Numbered from the stretch's first letter, positions 1-8,882 are shown. The stretch: 64,000 nucleotides of DNA from Maridesulfovibrio ferrireducens (GCF_900101105.1 NZ_FNGA01000002.1:500479-564478), one strand, 5' to 3'. Notes: generated by a model not told the origin, from the sequence alone. Made by a program: numbers and translations.

Positions 1-1278
1 TTTCTGTTCTTGTTCCTTCTGCGATTCCGGTTTCTTCTCCTGCTCCTGAGGCTTATCTAAATATTCAAGTACTATAATTAATCCTCTTCGACCTTCTTCT
101 CTGTAAAAAAAACTTGCAATATATCTGGAGTCTTCCCGGCAAAAAGCAGAGCGCCGTTGCCTTCCTGCAACTTTCTCAAGCCCTGAATTTAAGTAAATAA
201 AATAATCTTCATGGCTGTGATCTCTGCCTGTAAGTGATACTTCTACAGTCTTTCCGATAACATCTCCAGATTTACCCACTAAACGCTGCGAAATCTGCTT
301 ACCAGATGCATCCAAAACAAAAACAGAAACAATACCATGTTCTTTTTTTATCAACTCTTTAAGAACATCGTTCATCCCCGCAAGTTCTTCCTGTTGCAAT
401 TTCAACACTGTACTCTTTAAGGCAAGATGAAAATGCCCGAAGATTTCACGCGAATCATCAAACTGTACAACTTTTACGCCTCTGAAATCAGCACTGAGCT
501 TCGTCATTTTCTCACCAAAAGTAACTGTACCGCTTTTACCTTCCTCCTCATTGGTATAAAAAAAACCCTGCTGAAGATAAAACCCTGCTTCAGCAAGAGC
601 AAGAGCTTCTGTTTCAGTTTCAACTCCCTTGGCAATAGGCATTGCCCCGGCAAGTTCAAAAGTGAGTGCTGCCGCCTTAACCATATCTTTCTTGTGACTC
701 GATTTATCAATTCCTTGGAAAAAGAAACGATCAAGCTTAACGAAATCAGGACGAATCTTAAAAACAACGCCTAATCCAGCCAAGCTGACCCGGGAGTTAT
801 CCAAAGAAATTCTATACCCGCTTTCCTGCAAAGATCTTATCAAGCTGAGAGGTATCTTTTTTTCAAGTTGAGAAACCTCAAATTCAAATGCGATTGTACG
901 AGGATTAAACTTAAATGACTCTACGGCCTTAAATGGAGACTGCTTTTCATTCTCCGGCAAATTATAAATATTGCTGTTTACGTTCAAAAACAAAATCATA
1001 CTTTTATATTTAAGGTGGATGTCCCGAAACGAGTCCAAACTCTTATTAAGACAGAGCATTTCAACCTTAAATTGCGTTTCCGGAGGCAATGAAGAGCTAA
1101 ACAGGCAAGCAGGTTCAACTATTGTCTTCCCAAGCTCATCGACACCACGAGAAAAGGCTTCAAATCCGATGACTCCTTTTGATTCAAGGGAAAGCACCGG
1201 CTGATAAAAAACCTCAACACCTTTACCTTCTAATATTTGACCTACAGATGCTAGACATTCGTTAGAAATATTTTCCAC
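1..1278 (-). CDS. EAL-domain protein with degenerate motif, partial at the left edge
   Basis: The frame is open from a GTG at 1278 (AGGAG a few bases upstream) to the window edge, giving 426 visible residues; the C-terminus is missing. Residues about 15-260 resemble the EAL cyclic-di-GMP phosphodiesterase fold (YQPVLSLES near the start, KGVETETEA later). The signature is altered: EAF instead of EAL, and LDNS instead of the LDDFG metal-binding loop, so catalysis is doubtful and it may be a c-di-GMP-binding or protein-interaction module. Residues about 290-410 look like a Cache/YkuI_C-type sensory domain, as in other EAL proteins. The visible end is rich in Gln, Glu and Lys. It has no membrane segment and is probably cytoplasmic. 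The domain assignment is fairly sure; the biochemical role is not. Confidence 0.8.
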   Translation of the reverse strand, partial: MENISNECLASVGQILEGKGVEVFYQPVLSLESKGVIGFEAFSRGVDELGKTIVEPACLFSSSLPPETQFKVEMLCLNKSLDSFRDIHLKYKSMILFLNVNSNIYNLPENEKQSPFKAVESFKFNPRTIAFEFEVSQLEKKIPLSLIRSLQESGYRISLDNSRVSLAGLGVVFKIRPDFVKLDRFFFQGIDKSSHKKDMVKAAALTFELAGAMPIAKGVETETEALALAEAGFYLQQGFFYTNEEEGKSGTVTFGEKMTKLSADFRGVKVVQFDDSREIFGHFHLALKSTVLKLQQEELAGMNDVLKELIKKEHGIVSVFVLDASGKQISQRLVGKSGDVIGKTVEVSLTGRDHSHEDYFIYLNSGLEKVAGRQRRSAFCREDSRYIASFFYREEGRRGLIIVLEYLDKPQEQEKKPESQKEQEQK

Positions 1279-1344
1279 GGTATACTCCTTTCTTATTTAA
1301 TTCCTAACATGTTTTCCTTTATGTTTCACCATTTTCTGCACCAT

Positions 1345-1380
1345 AAAAAAGAGCTCCGTTTCTTTTCAGAAACGGAGCTC
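1345..1380 (-). terminator. Rho-independent terminator after hypE
   Basis: A perfect 13-bp stem (GAGCTCCGTTTCT with its complement) around a 4-base loop lies 30 bases past the hypE stop. Read on the minus strand it is followed by six T's. It ends the hypD-hypE transcript and separates it from the EAL gene. Confidence 0.85.
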
Positions 1381-1409
1381 TCGTATCACGTGTATATCAA
1401 CTTAGAACA

Positions 1410-2417
1410 TTAACAAATTCTAGGCAGCTGCTCACCTTCGAGCATATTCAAAAGACGTCTTCCTCCAAGAGGAGTTACGAGAATAACTTTTCCAGGATTT
1501 GCATCGGTAATATTTCCAATCTGACAAGCATCCTTTCCATGTTTATCCGCATGCATAATTTCAAGAGCCTGTTCTGCGTATTTCTGAGGCAGAATGCACA
1601 GGAATTTACCCTCATTCGCGAGATAGAGAGGATCAAGTCCAAGGATAGAACAGCCTCCGACAACTTCCGGTTTAACCGGAATGGAGGACTCTTCAAGCTC
1701 ACAACAGACATTTGAAGCAGTCGTAATCTCGTTCAAAGTTGTGGCAAGCCCGCCGCGAGTAGGATCGCGAAAAACATGAACGTCAGGAATTTCCTGCACC
1801 AGCTTAATCAAAAGATGATTCAAAGCCGCGCTGTCACTCATAACGTTTGATTCGAGAGAAATCCCTCCGCGCGTTCCAAGAACAGTCAAGCCGTGATCAC
1901 CCATTGTTCCGCTGATTAAAACAGCATCACCAACAGTAGCTCTGTCTCCGCTAGGCATAGGATCAGCCACAATCTGGCCTACTCCTGTTGTATTGATAAA
2001 AATTTTATCAACAGCGCCTTTCGGGACAACCTTAGTATCTCCGGTAACGATTGCCACTCCGGCATCTTTGACAGCTTCACTCATGGAAATAACAACCTTT
2101 TCAAGGTCAGCCATAGGAAAGCCTTCTTCGATGATATAAGCACAAGTCAGATACTTAGGAATAGCACCCAGCATGGCAACATCATTGACTGTGCCGTGGA
2201 CAGCCAGAGAACCGATATCCCCGCCGGGGAAGAAAATAGGGTCAACCGTAAAGCTGTCAGTACTCATGGAAATTTTGCCGTCTATATTAAATGCGGCAGC
2301 ATCATTGAGTCTTTCAAGCTCAGGATTAGCAAAATGCTTAATAAAGAGTTCCGAAATAAGTCTCTGGGAAGCTCTTCCGCCAGAACCGTAATCAAGTAAA
2401 ACTTTATCTGAGGACAT
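1410..2417 (-). CDS. hypE: Hydrogenase maturation protein HypE (carbamoyl dehydratase)
   Basis: The 335-residue protein has the normal HypE length and ends in PRIC, the conserved C-terminus whose cysteine is carbamoylated by HypF and then dehydrated to a thiocyanate, the source of the cyanide ligands of the [NiFe]-hydrogenase iron. It belongs to the PurM/ThiL-like ATP-binding superfamily; the N-terminal LDYGSGGRASQRLI, the NDVAMLGA stretch and the VTGDTKV motif fit. It starts one base after the hypD stop, so the two are co-translated, and the HypD protein is its direct partner in ligand transfer. The operon ends at the terminator at 1345-1380. hypF lies 24 kb away in this window; hypA, hypB and hypC are not seen. 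Confidence 0.97.
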   Translation of the reverse strand: MSSDKVLLDYGSGGRASQRLISELFIKHFANPELERLNDAAAFNIDGKISMSTDSFTVDPIFFPGGDIGSLAVHGTVNDVAMLGAIPKYLTCAYIIEEGFPMADLEKVVISMSEAVKDAGVAIVTGDTKVVPKGAVDKIFINTTGVGQIVADPMPSGDRATVGDAVLISGTMGDHGLTVLGTRGGISLESNVMSDSAALNHLLIKLVQEIPDVHVFRDPTRGGLATTLNEITTASNVCCELEESSIPVKPEVVGGCSILGLDPLYLANEGKFLCILPQKYAEQALEIMHADKHGKDACQIGNITDANPGKVILVTPLGGRRLLNMLEGEQLPRIC

Positions 2418-2418
2418 A

Positions 2419-3513
2419 TTAATCTACTTTATATTTGAAGTATGCGGCGCAACTGCCTTCGGTTGAAACCATACAAGGACCTACAGGAGATGCCGGGGTA
2501 CAAGCTTTTCCAAACAGAGGACATTTCTCAGGAGTCATTTTCCCTTTCAAAACATCTCCGCATTTACAACCCGGCAAAGAAGGACACTCCCCGATTTTAA
2601 GATCAAAAACTTTTTTAGCATCAAAACTTTCATATTCATCTGAAAATTCGAGTCCGCTATTCGGGATCAAACCTATCCCGCGCCATAGCGCATCTGAAGA
2701 TTTGAAAACCTGATACATGACTTCGACAGCCTTAGGATTACCGTATTCAGACACACCACGCTGGTACTGATTGATAACCTTAGGATGCTCCTCTTTCATA
2801 GACCGGACCATCTGCAACAGAGCTTGCAGAATGTCGACCGGTTCAAACCCGGTAACTACCGCAGGTGTACCATATTTAGCGCCGATAAAATCGTAGGGAT
2901 GGATACCGATAACGGTTGAAACATGACCGGGCAAAAGAAAACCGTCAATCATTGTTTCAGGATCGGATATCAAAACATCAAGAGCAGGCGGAACAAGCTT
3001 ATGAAAAGACAGAACCTTGAAATTATCAAGCTTCTGCTCTTTTGCCATCATAACCGTTGCGGCTATGGCCGGAGCTGTTGTTTCAAAACCTACTCCCAGA
3101 AAAACAACCGTATCATTAGGATTTTTGCGTGCAATTTCGAGGGCGTCAAAAGGAGAGTAGATAATTTCCACCCTTGCACCGTCCGCCTGAGCATTTTTAA
3201 GACAATGCCCTTTTTTACCCGGCACCTTTATCAAATCTCCGAAGGTGGCAATAATAACACCGTCTTTGCCGGCAAGGTCTAAAAAGGCATTAACTTCGGA
3301 CTCATGAGTTACGCACACAGGACACCCCGGGCCACTCAAATGAATCACCTTTTCAGGTAAAACAGAATGGAGCCCACTACGAAAAATCGCAACAGTGTGA
3401 GTTCCACAAACTTCCATGAACCGTATTTCTTTCTCGATTTCTTTGTTCAAGCAATCAAGCAATTTTTTACATAGTTCAGGATTTTTAAATTGCTCTAAAA
3501 CTTTCAGGGACAA
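2419..3513 (-). CDS. hypD: Hydrogenase maturation protein HypD (Fe-CN/CO assembly scaffold)
   Basis: The 364-residue protein carries all HypD signatures: EVCGTHT near residue 35, GPGCPVC near 83, and a cysteine-rich C-terminus (CKCGDVLKG, CPLFGKAC, PVGPCMVSTEGSC) that binds a [4Fe-4S] cluster. HypD together with HypC holds the iron atom while cyanide from HypE and carbon monoxide are attached. It is cytoplasmic. It is the first gene of a hypD-hypE pair; the AT-rich stretch upstream should contain the promoter, though I cannot pick a clear -35/-10 pair. Confidence 0.97.
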   Translation of the reverse strand: MSLKVLEQFKNPELCKKLLDCLNKEIEKEIRFMEVCGTHTVAIFRSGLHSVLPEKVIHLSGPGCPVCVTHESEVNAFLDLAGKDGVIIATFGDLIKVPGKKGHCLKNAQADGARVEIIYSPFDALEIARKNPNDTVVFLGVGFETTAPAIAATVMMAKEQKLDNFKVLSFHKLVPPALDVLISDPETMIDGFLLPGHVSTVIGIHPYDFIGAKYGTPAVVTGFEPVDILQALLQMVRSMKEEHPKVINQYQRGVSEYGNPKAVEVMYQVFKSSDALWRGIGLIPNSGLEFSDEYESFDAKKVFDLKIGECPSLPGCKCGDVLKGKMTPEKCPLFGKACTPASPVGPCMVSTEGSCAAYFKYKVD

Positions 3514-3741
3514 GGCACACCCCCCATATTAACGTTTTCAGGCTCTAAGATCACAACTTCAAGACAGAAAAGGGCATTTGGTCAAAATAACCCCGTATAT
3601 TTAAAAAAGATCTGCCCCTTTGCCACCAAAGCTATTATTAAATACAATTAAAATATAACCTTAGTTTTTAAAAAAGCTTACGGGTTCATTATACCCAATC
3701 ACGATTCGTAACAACCCCGTAAAGCTATGATAATTTCATGA
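3514..3741. other. AT-rich intergenic region upstream of hypD
   Basis: About 230 bases between the hypD start and the terminator of the next gene. No open frame with a ribosome-binding site is present. It contains one copy of the 11-mer GATCACAACTT (3549-3559), which recurs at two other intergenic sites in the window. The hypD promoter must lie here. Confidence 0.5.
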
Positions 3742-3780
3742 ATAAAAAAACGGACCCCGCTTGAGTATCGGAATCCGTTT
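3742..3780 (-). terminator. Rho-independent terminator of the CheY-like gene
   Basis: A 12-bp stem (AAACGG... with two G-U pairs) is followed on the minus strand by seven T's, about 50 bases past the end of the receiver gene at 3831. Confidence 0.75.
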
Positions 3781-3830
3781 AAAAAAGTACTTAAAACTTA
3801 AAAATTTCAAAAACATACAAAAATAGACAG

Positions 3831-4196
3831 CTATCGGAGGCAGCGATTAACAACTTCTTCAAATTCAGCTTTATCAATCGGCTTTGTTAAAAAGTATGTA
3901 GCGCCGAGAGCAAGCAGATTTGAGATATCTGAAACCCCGACAACCGCTGACATAATCACTATCGGCAATTCCATAAACTGAGAATCTCCCCGGAGCGTTT
4001 GAACAAGCTGCCGGCCATCCATCTCAGGCATCATAATATCTGTGATCAGCATATCAAAATTATTTTCAGCTTTTAAAGCTTCATAAGCATGCTTGCCATG
4101 CGGGCTGACGACTGGGATGTGTCCCATATCTTCAACAAATCTGGCTGCAAGTTTTTGTGAGATTCTATCATCTTCAGCTATCAAAATTTTATACAT
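3831..4196 (-). CDS. Single-domain response regulator (CheY-like)
   Basis: A 121-residue stand-alone receiver domain. The acidic pocket (EDD at 8-10), phospho-acceptor Asp53 in LITDIMMPEMDG, the switch Ser/Thr region (IVIMSA) and the conserved Lys105 in FLTKPID are all present, so it should be phosphorylatable. There is no output domain, so it acts by binding a partner or passing phosphate on. It is monocistronic, with a GGAAAGG ribosome-binding region and its own terminator, and is divergent from cheV 200 bases away. A chemotaxis link is therefore possible but unproven; the cognate kinase cannot be told from the sequence. Confidence 0.9.
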   Translation of the reverse strand: MYKILIAEDDRISQKLAARFVEDMGHIPVVSPHGKHAYEALKAENNFDMLITDIMMPEMDGRQLVQTLRGDSQFMELPIVIMSAVVGVSDISNLLALGATYFLTKPIDKAEFEEVVNRCLR

Positions 4197-4399
4197 ATTT
4201 TTTCCACCTTTCCTTGTTCGTTAAAATAAACCCAATAAATTGAATTTGTAAAGAATTTATTCTTAACATCATTACCACCTTTATTTCAAATTTTATAGAC
4301 CGGACTACTCTATTCATGTAATTTAGCGTAATGAGGTGCTTAATATATTTATTATTTTGCATATTTCAGATCACAACTTAAAAAGCTGGAGCCTTTGTA

Positions 4400-5347
4400 A
4401 TGGCAAAAACTGATATTTTACTGGAAACCGGAACGAATGAACTCGAGATCTTAGAGTTCTATATTGATATACCAGCATCTGATGCAGGTCCGGCAGAAAG
4501 ATGTCATTTCGGAGTTAACGTTGCCAAGGTCATGCAGGTCATTGAAAGCCCTAATCTTGAGCACCCGGAATCAGCCGAACACCCCTGTTTCATGGGAACC
4601 ATTCCACTGAGAAATCATATATTACCGGTACTTGATCTTGCCGTCTGGCTGGGACTTGAAAGAAATAACCAAAAATATGACATTGTTATCGTAACGGAAT
4701 TCAGCCAGACTGTTTCCGGTTTTCAGGTAAGCGGAGTTACTGAAATTCACAGGGTCGGCTGGCAGCAAGTGCTTTCTCCTGACAAATTTATGAGCAGTTT
4801 TAAGGATAGTTGCATTATCGGAATAGTAGAACGCGAAGACAGATTCATCCAACTCTTAGATCTGGAAAGCATTTTAGCAGACCTTGATCCAACTCTCGGA
4901 GGCAACCTGTCGGAACCATCTGCAGTAGCTTCTGAAGCTTATACGGCGCTGGTTTGTGATGATTCACCGACTATCCGGGCAATGTTGGAAAAAATTCTTA
5001 CTTCCGCGAATTTCAGACATACAATCGTACAGAACGGTGAAGAAGCCCTGAATACTCTGATAAAAATTAAAGAAATGGCCCAGCAGGAAAAACGCCCTGT
5101 AAAAGATTACGTCGAGATTGTAATCTCAGACATTGAAATGCCCCGGATGGACGGCTTCAGCCTTACTAAATGGATTAGAAAAGATGAAGATTTTAAAGAT
5201 ACTCCCGTTATTTTATATTCCTCGATCATTACCAAGGAACTTAAGCACAAAGGCGAATCAGTAGGAGCCAACGAGCAGGTATCAAAACCAGATCTACACC
5301 TGCTCCCGGCCAAGGCTATCAAGCTCATTGAGGGAGCCAGACCTTAA
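4400..5347 (+). CDS. cheV: Chemotaxis protein CheV (CheW-receiver fusion)
   Basis: Residues about 10-165 form a CheW-like coupling domain and residues about 180-312 a receiver domain with the DD pair in VCDDSP, phospho-acceptor Asp244 in VISDIEMPRMDG and a Lys in QVSKPD. This CheW-REC order and the 315-residue length are those of CheV, which couples methyl-accepting receptors to CheA and acts as a phosphate-controlled adaptor. The start has GGAG 8 bases upstream. The gene stands alone and is divergent from the CheY-like gene. A copy of the 11-mer GATCACAACTT lies 21 bases before the start codon. Confidence 0.93.
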   Translation: MAKTDILLETGTNELEILEFYIDIPASDAGPAERCHFGVNVAKVMQVIESPNLEHPESAEHPCFMGTIPLRNHILPVLDLAVWLGLERNNQKYDIVIVTEFSQTVSGFQVSGVTEIHRVGWQQVLSPDKFMSSFKDSCIIGIVEREDRFIQLLDLESILADLDPTLGGNLSEPSAVASEAYTALVCDDSPTIRAMLEKILTSANFRHTIVQNGEEALNTLIKIKEMAQQEKRPVKDYVEIVISDIEMPRMDGFSLTKWIRKDEDFKDTPVILYSSIITKELKHKGESVGANEQVSKPDLHLLPAKAIKLIEGARP

Positions 5348-5435
5348 ATAAAACTCACGTAATATTCCAATCTGACCAGATGACAATTTTTACAATCACA
5401 ATTTCAATCTTAGCAACAAAAATTCGGGAGTTTAT

Positions 5436-5765
5436 ATGATGGATGATGTTAGAGTCTACGGAGATGTCCACGGACTTTCACAAAAAGATTTTGATGAAAT
5501 GAAAGATGAGATTCCATTTAATAAAATTGTATATAAAGATGAGCTGTTAAATGTCGACTATGAAGGACATTATATCGATATTGATGATTTTTTAGAGGAA
5601 CTGGTCAAAAGACTTCCCAAAACAGCATGGGCAAAAGTTGATTTTATCGATCATGTGGATTGGCAGATGACAAGACATGAGATCATAGAAGGAAAACTAT
5701 CATCGCGCCAAATAAATATCGACGCGGTTCTGGAACCAACAAAAAATGAAGCAGGCCAAAGATAA
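5436..5765 (+). CDS. Conserved-looking acidic protein of unknown function
   Basis: I do not recognise this 109-residue protein. It is acidic and soluble, with no signal peptide or membrane segment. It has a run of Asp/Glu and aromatic residues (HYIDIDDFLEEL) and a WQMTRHEIIEGKL stretch. The start is one of two adjacent ATGs after GGGAG (5428-5432). It lies 88 bases after cheV on the same strand and ends just before a shared terminator, so it may be part of a cheV transcript. Coding use resembles the neighbours, which supports a real gene. Confidence 0.7.
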   Translation: MMDDVRVYGDVHGLSQKDFDEMKDEIPFNKIVYKDELLNVDYEGHYIDIDDFLEELVKRLPKTAWAKVDFIDHVDWQMTRHEIIEGKLSSRQINIDAVLEPTKNEAGQR

Positions 5766-5790
5766 CCTGCTCATATTTTATAAAAAGACA

Positions 5791-5822
5791 AGGCCCGTCT
5801 GTTGTAACAACAGACGGGCCTT
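5791..5822. terminator. Bidirectional terminator between convergent genes
   Basis: A perfect stem (AGGCCCGTCTGTTG with its complement, 3-base loop) sits between the plus-strand hypothetical gene and the minus-strand cold-shock gene. It has A/T-rich flanks on both sides and can serve both transcripts. Confidence 0.85.
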
Positions 5823-5834
5823 CCACATTTTAAT

Positions 5835-6044
5835 CTAATAATTTATAACCCTTACAGACACAGCTTTCGGGGCACGACTCTCATCAACCAGCTCAAAAAT
5901 AACTTTTTCGCCAACCTCAAGAGTTTTGAATCCATCACGAATAACTTCGGAGTAATGTACGTATATATCCTGACCGGTTTCATCTGTAATGAAACCGAAC
6001 CCTTTTTGCTCGTTAAACCAGCTGACAACGCCTTTCGAGCTCAT
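5835..6044 (-). CDS. Cold-shock domain protein (CspA family)
   Basis: The 69-residue single cold-shock domain has RNP1 as KGFGFIT and an RNP2 variant, DIYVHYS, in place of the usual DVFVHFS. The opening GVVSWFNEQKG is typical. Such proteins bind single-stranded RNA/DNA and act as RNA chaperones in the cytoplasm. It follows infA by 53 bases on the same strand, so the two are probably co-transcribed, and it ends at the terminator at 5791-5822. The family is certain; cold inducibility cannot be read from the sequence. Confidence 0.93.
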   Translation of the reverse strand: MSSKGVVSWFNEQKGFGFITDETGQDIYVHYSEVIRDGFKTLEVGEKVIFELVDESRAPKAVSVRVINY

Positions 6045-6097
6045 ATTACTCCCTGTACTCAGGATTTAGAAAAATGATCAAAATAATAATCAAAAAC

Positions 6098-6316
6098 TTA
6101 TCGTATTCGGAAAGTTATACGTCCGCGAGTTAAATCATAAGGGGAAAGTTCAACTTTGACCCTGTCTCCCGGAAGAATGCGAATATAATATTTACGCAAT
6201 TTACCCGAAATATGCCCAAGAATCATATGCCCGTTCTCAAGTTCAACACGGAACATGGCGTTAGGCAAAGCTTCCTGCACTAGACCTTCAACCTCAATGG
6301 CTTCTTCTTTAGCCAC
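6098..6316 (-). CDS. infA: Translation initiation factor IF-1
   Basis: From GTG at 6316 the protein is 72 residues ([11 protein letters not shown] ... GRITFRIR), the usual IF-1 length, with the S1/OB-fold motif ([30 protein letters not shown]). An earlier in-frame GTG at 6331 would add MMEEA, but those codons are the GGAGG ribosome-binding site, which is 5 bases before the 6316 GTG. IF-1 binds the ribosomal A site with IF-2 and IF-3 during initiation. The cold-shock gene lies just downstream. Confidence 0.97.
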   Translation of the reverse strand: MAKEEAIEVEGLVQEALPNAMFRVELENGHMILGHISGKLRKYYIRILPGDRVKVELSPYDLTRGRITFRIR

Positions 6317-6479
6317 AGCTTCCTCCATCACACAGCCTGTACGGCCCTCGATATTTTTTTATGTTCCATCAGGAACCAGATAGCTTTAGCAAAATTCATA
6401 TACCACTTGCAACAGAGATTTAGCACTCCCGTTCAAAAAACATCTCAACGATATCTATAATTATATCATATAAAAATTA

Positions 6480-6515
6480 AAAGGCCCACCACGGAAATTC
6501 CGTGATGGGCCTTTA
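6480..6515 (-). terminator. Rho-independent terminator after hflX
   Basis: A long stem (AAAGGCCCATCACGGAA with its complement, one G-U/mismatch patch) lies about 40 bases past the hflX stop and is followed by T's on the minus strand. Confidence 0.8.
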
Positions 6516-6556
6516 CCAACTATAAATAAAATATCAGTAAACTGTCAGTAAAAAAT

Positions 6557-8203
6557 CTATCTAACTCTTTTTGACAGTTTTCCAAGCTTCTCAAGAATAA
6601 GTTCAACCAAAGGCCTTAAGGACTTACGGTCCCGCGCGCTTGCAGGAATTCCTTGAGGAAAATAATTCTGCATCATTTCACGTTGATCTTCACTTATCCT
6701 ATCCCACTTATTTAAAACAAGAATTATGGGAACTTCATTCATTTCCATTTCTTCAATAATCTTTTCAACCGCTTCGATCTGCTCTTCCACTTCAGGATGA
6801 GATACATCAGCAACATGTACCATAATATCTGCGGCCTCAAGTTCTTCAAGAGTAGCCCTGAAAGCTTCCTTCAATTCCTTAGGTAACTGACGAATAAAAC
6901 CGACAGTATCAGTAAGGATAAGTTCCTGATCATTAGGAAAGCGAATGCGTCTGCTGGTCGGATCAAGAGTTGCGAAAAGTTTATCTTCAGCAAGTACCAC
7001 ACTGTTTGTCAAAGTATTGAGCAAGGTGGATTTTCCGGCATTTGTATAACCGACAAGAGAAACAACCGGAACACCGGCCCGAGCGCGGCGGTCACGCGTA
7101 AATCCTCTCTGTCTGCTGACTTTTTTCAGTTCATTGCCAAGCTTGGTAAGTTTTTCTTTAACTCGCCTGCGGTCAATTTCAAGCTTGGTTTCACCCGGAC
7201 CTCGACCACCGATACCACCCATCAAACGAGACATGGCATCATTCTTTCCGACAAGACGGGGCATCATATACTTGAGCTGCGCCATTTCAACTTGCAGCCT
7301 GCCGGCTTTTGTTGTGGCGTGCTGAGCAAAAATATCAAGAATCAACTGTGTGCGGTCCAGAACTTTACGTTCGGTGATGGTAGCAAGGTTTCGCATCTGC
7401 GCAGCAGAAATTTCCTGATCAAACAGAACAACTTCTGCATCCGCCTGCAATGCCAGAATTTCAAGCTCTGCAAGCTTTCCCTTACCCATAATAAATTTGG
7501 GGTTAATCTGACGAATCCGCTGAATCATCCGCCCTTCGACTTTGAGACCTGCTGTATCAGCAAGATCCACCAACTCATCGAGAGAACGATCCTGAATCGT
7601 CTTAGAATCCTGAGATACGCTGACCACAATCGCCCGTTCACGCTTATCAGCCATATCCCGGGTTTTATCAGCGCGGCTGAATTCTTCTTCAAGAGCTTTA
7701 ACCTGTGCCGGCAGATCCATGTCCGAAGTGTCCCAGCGAACCGGAGGTAATTGCTCATATGTTTTTTCTCCTGACCCCGGAGGGAGAAGGTAGCCATATT
7801 GAACAAATTCAGGATCACCATGAGAATCGGAAACAATGACGGTCACATTGTCCAGCCGCAGGAAAACCATATCCATAAGATCTTCTTCTGAAAGATTTTC
7901 CCCTGAAATATGAGTATGCAGCAGCCTGAGTCCTCGCAACCGTCCTTCAGACTGTCGGGCTCTGGGCAATTCAGGAATATAAATCGATGTGGGATCGCCG
8001 ACAAGAATCATCTCAGGACGGCCCTGTCGATTTACAAGCAAACCGATCTGCCTTCCTATCTCATTACTGAGAATTGAAAGCTCACGGGCCTGTTCATTAG
8101 AATATCCGCACGGATCGCTATAACTGCGCTCCGCAAGACGGTTGATCCGTTTGATTTCGCTGGGCTTAAGCCCTTGCGTATTTCCTTTTACTTTCAGAGC
8201 GAT
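6557..8203 (-). CDS. hflX: Ribosome-associated GTPase HflX, start uncertain
   Basis: HflX binds the 50S subunit and splits or rescues stalled ribosomes. The GTPase domain shows G1 GYTNAGKST, G3 DTVGF and G4 LNKWD; the N-terminal HflX domain has GGIGGRGPGETKLEIDRRR. The first ATG/GTG/TTG in frame is TTG 8041, but the frame stays open to a TGA near 8254 and encodes a family-like N-terminus (KGNTQGLKPSEIKRI) before it. Upstream of TTG 8041 only unusual starts (ATC 8203, CTG 8197) exist in frame. An ATG at 8211 beside AAAGGA reads five codons (MQPSL) and stops; shifting it by one base would join the main frame. I place the start at 8203 provisionally; a frameshift near 8196 or a non-standard start are the options. 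Confidence 0.88.
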   Translation of the reverse strand: MALKVKGNTQGLKPSEIKRINRLAERSYSDPCGYSNEQARELSILSNEIGRQIGLLVNRQGRPEMILVGDPTSIYIPELPRARQSEGRLRGLRLLHTHISGENLSEEDLMDMVFLRLDNVTVIVSDSHGDPEFVQYGYLLPPGSGEKTYEQLPPVRWDTSDMDLPAQVKALEEEFSRADKTRDMADKRERAIVVSVSQDSKTIQDRSLDELVDLADTAGLKVEGRMIQRIRQINPKFIMGKGKLAELEILALQADAEVVLFDQEISAAQMRNLATITERKVLDRTQLILDIFAQHATTKAGRLQVEMAQLKYMMPRLVGKNDAMSRLMGGIGGRGPGETKLEIDRRRVKEKLTKLGNELKKVSRQRGFTRDRRARAGVPVVSLVGYTNAGKSTLLNTLTNSVVLAEDKLFATLDPTSRRIRFPNDQELILTDTVGFIRQLPKELKEAFRATLEELEAADIMVHVADVSHPEVEEQIEAVEKIIEEMEMNEVPIILVLNKWDRISEDQREMMQNYFPQGIPASARDRKSLRPLVELILEKLGKLSKRVR

Positions 8204-8282
8204 GGCTGCATCTTCCTTTATCCCGCAGGATATTTGAACAGTGAAAGCGGAACGTCAGAAATCTGTCGCCCCGCTTAAATAT

Positions 8283-8882
8283 TTACGCGTCGTGTTCTGC
8301 CAAATACTTGGCTATCATGGAATCGTACTCTGAAACAAGCGCAAAAGTTTCTGCGGCAAGTTCTTTTCTAAGTGCTAGAGAGATCTTGCCGTCATTATTC
8401 TTCATTTCTTTCAGAATACGGGGATAATGTACGGGACTGGGGACAACCAGAACGGAATGAAAATTCTTTGCGGCAGCACGAAGCATAGTAGGACCACCGA
8501 TGTCGATCTGCTCAACAGCGCTCCTGAGATCCTGCCCTTCGCTGACAGCCTTGGCAAAATTATACAAGTTTACACAAACCATATCGATCGTCTTGATTCC
8601 ATGTTTATCAAGAGTCGACATGTGTTCAGGGTTATCCTTATCCGCGAGCACTCCACCATGCACATTAGGGTGCAAAGTTTTGACACGGCCACCCATTATT
8701 TCAGGGAAACCGGTAACTTCGCTTACTGACTTAACAGTAAGACCTGCATCTTTAAGAGCTTTTCTGGTTCCACCGGTGCTTATAAGTTCTACACCGAAAC
8801 CAGCCAATTCAGACGCAAATGCAGCGAGTCCGGATTTATCAGTAACACTGAGAACACCACGCTTTATAGGCAACATATCCAT
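8283..8882 (-). CDS. purH: IMP cyclohydrolase (PurH N-terminal domain only)
   Basis: The 199-residue protein matches the MGS-like inosinicase domain of PurH: RGVLSVTDKSG at the start, ISTGGTRKAL, RVKTLHPNVHGG and DIGGPTMLRAAAKN. It closes FAICAR to IMP, the last step of de novo purine synthesis. The AICAR formyltransferase half of the usual ~520-residue bifunctional enzyme is absent, so that step must be encoded elsewhere. The start is ATG 8882 with GGGAG 7 bases upstream; an upstream extension to 8948 has no such site. It lies between the TPR gene and hflX on the same strand. Confidence 0.93.
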   Translation of the reverse strand: MDMLPIKRGVLSVTDKSGLAAFASELAGFGVELISTGGTRKALKDAGLTVKSVSEVTGFPEIMGGRVKTLHPNVHGGVLADKDNPEHMSTLDKHGIKTIDMVCVNLYNFAKAVSEGQDLRSAVEQIDIGGPTMLRAAAKNFHSVLVVPSPVHYPRILKEMKNNDGKISLALRKELAAETFALVSEYDSMIAKYLAEHDA

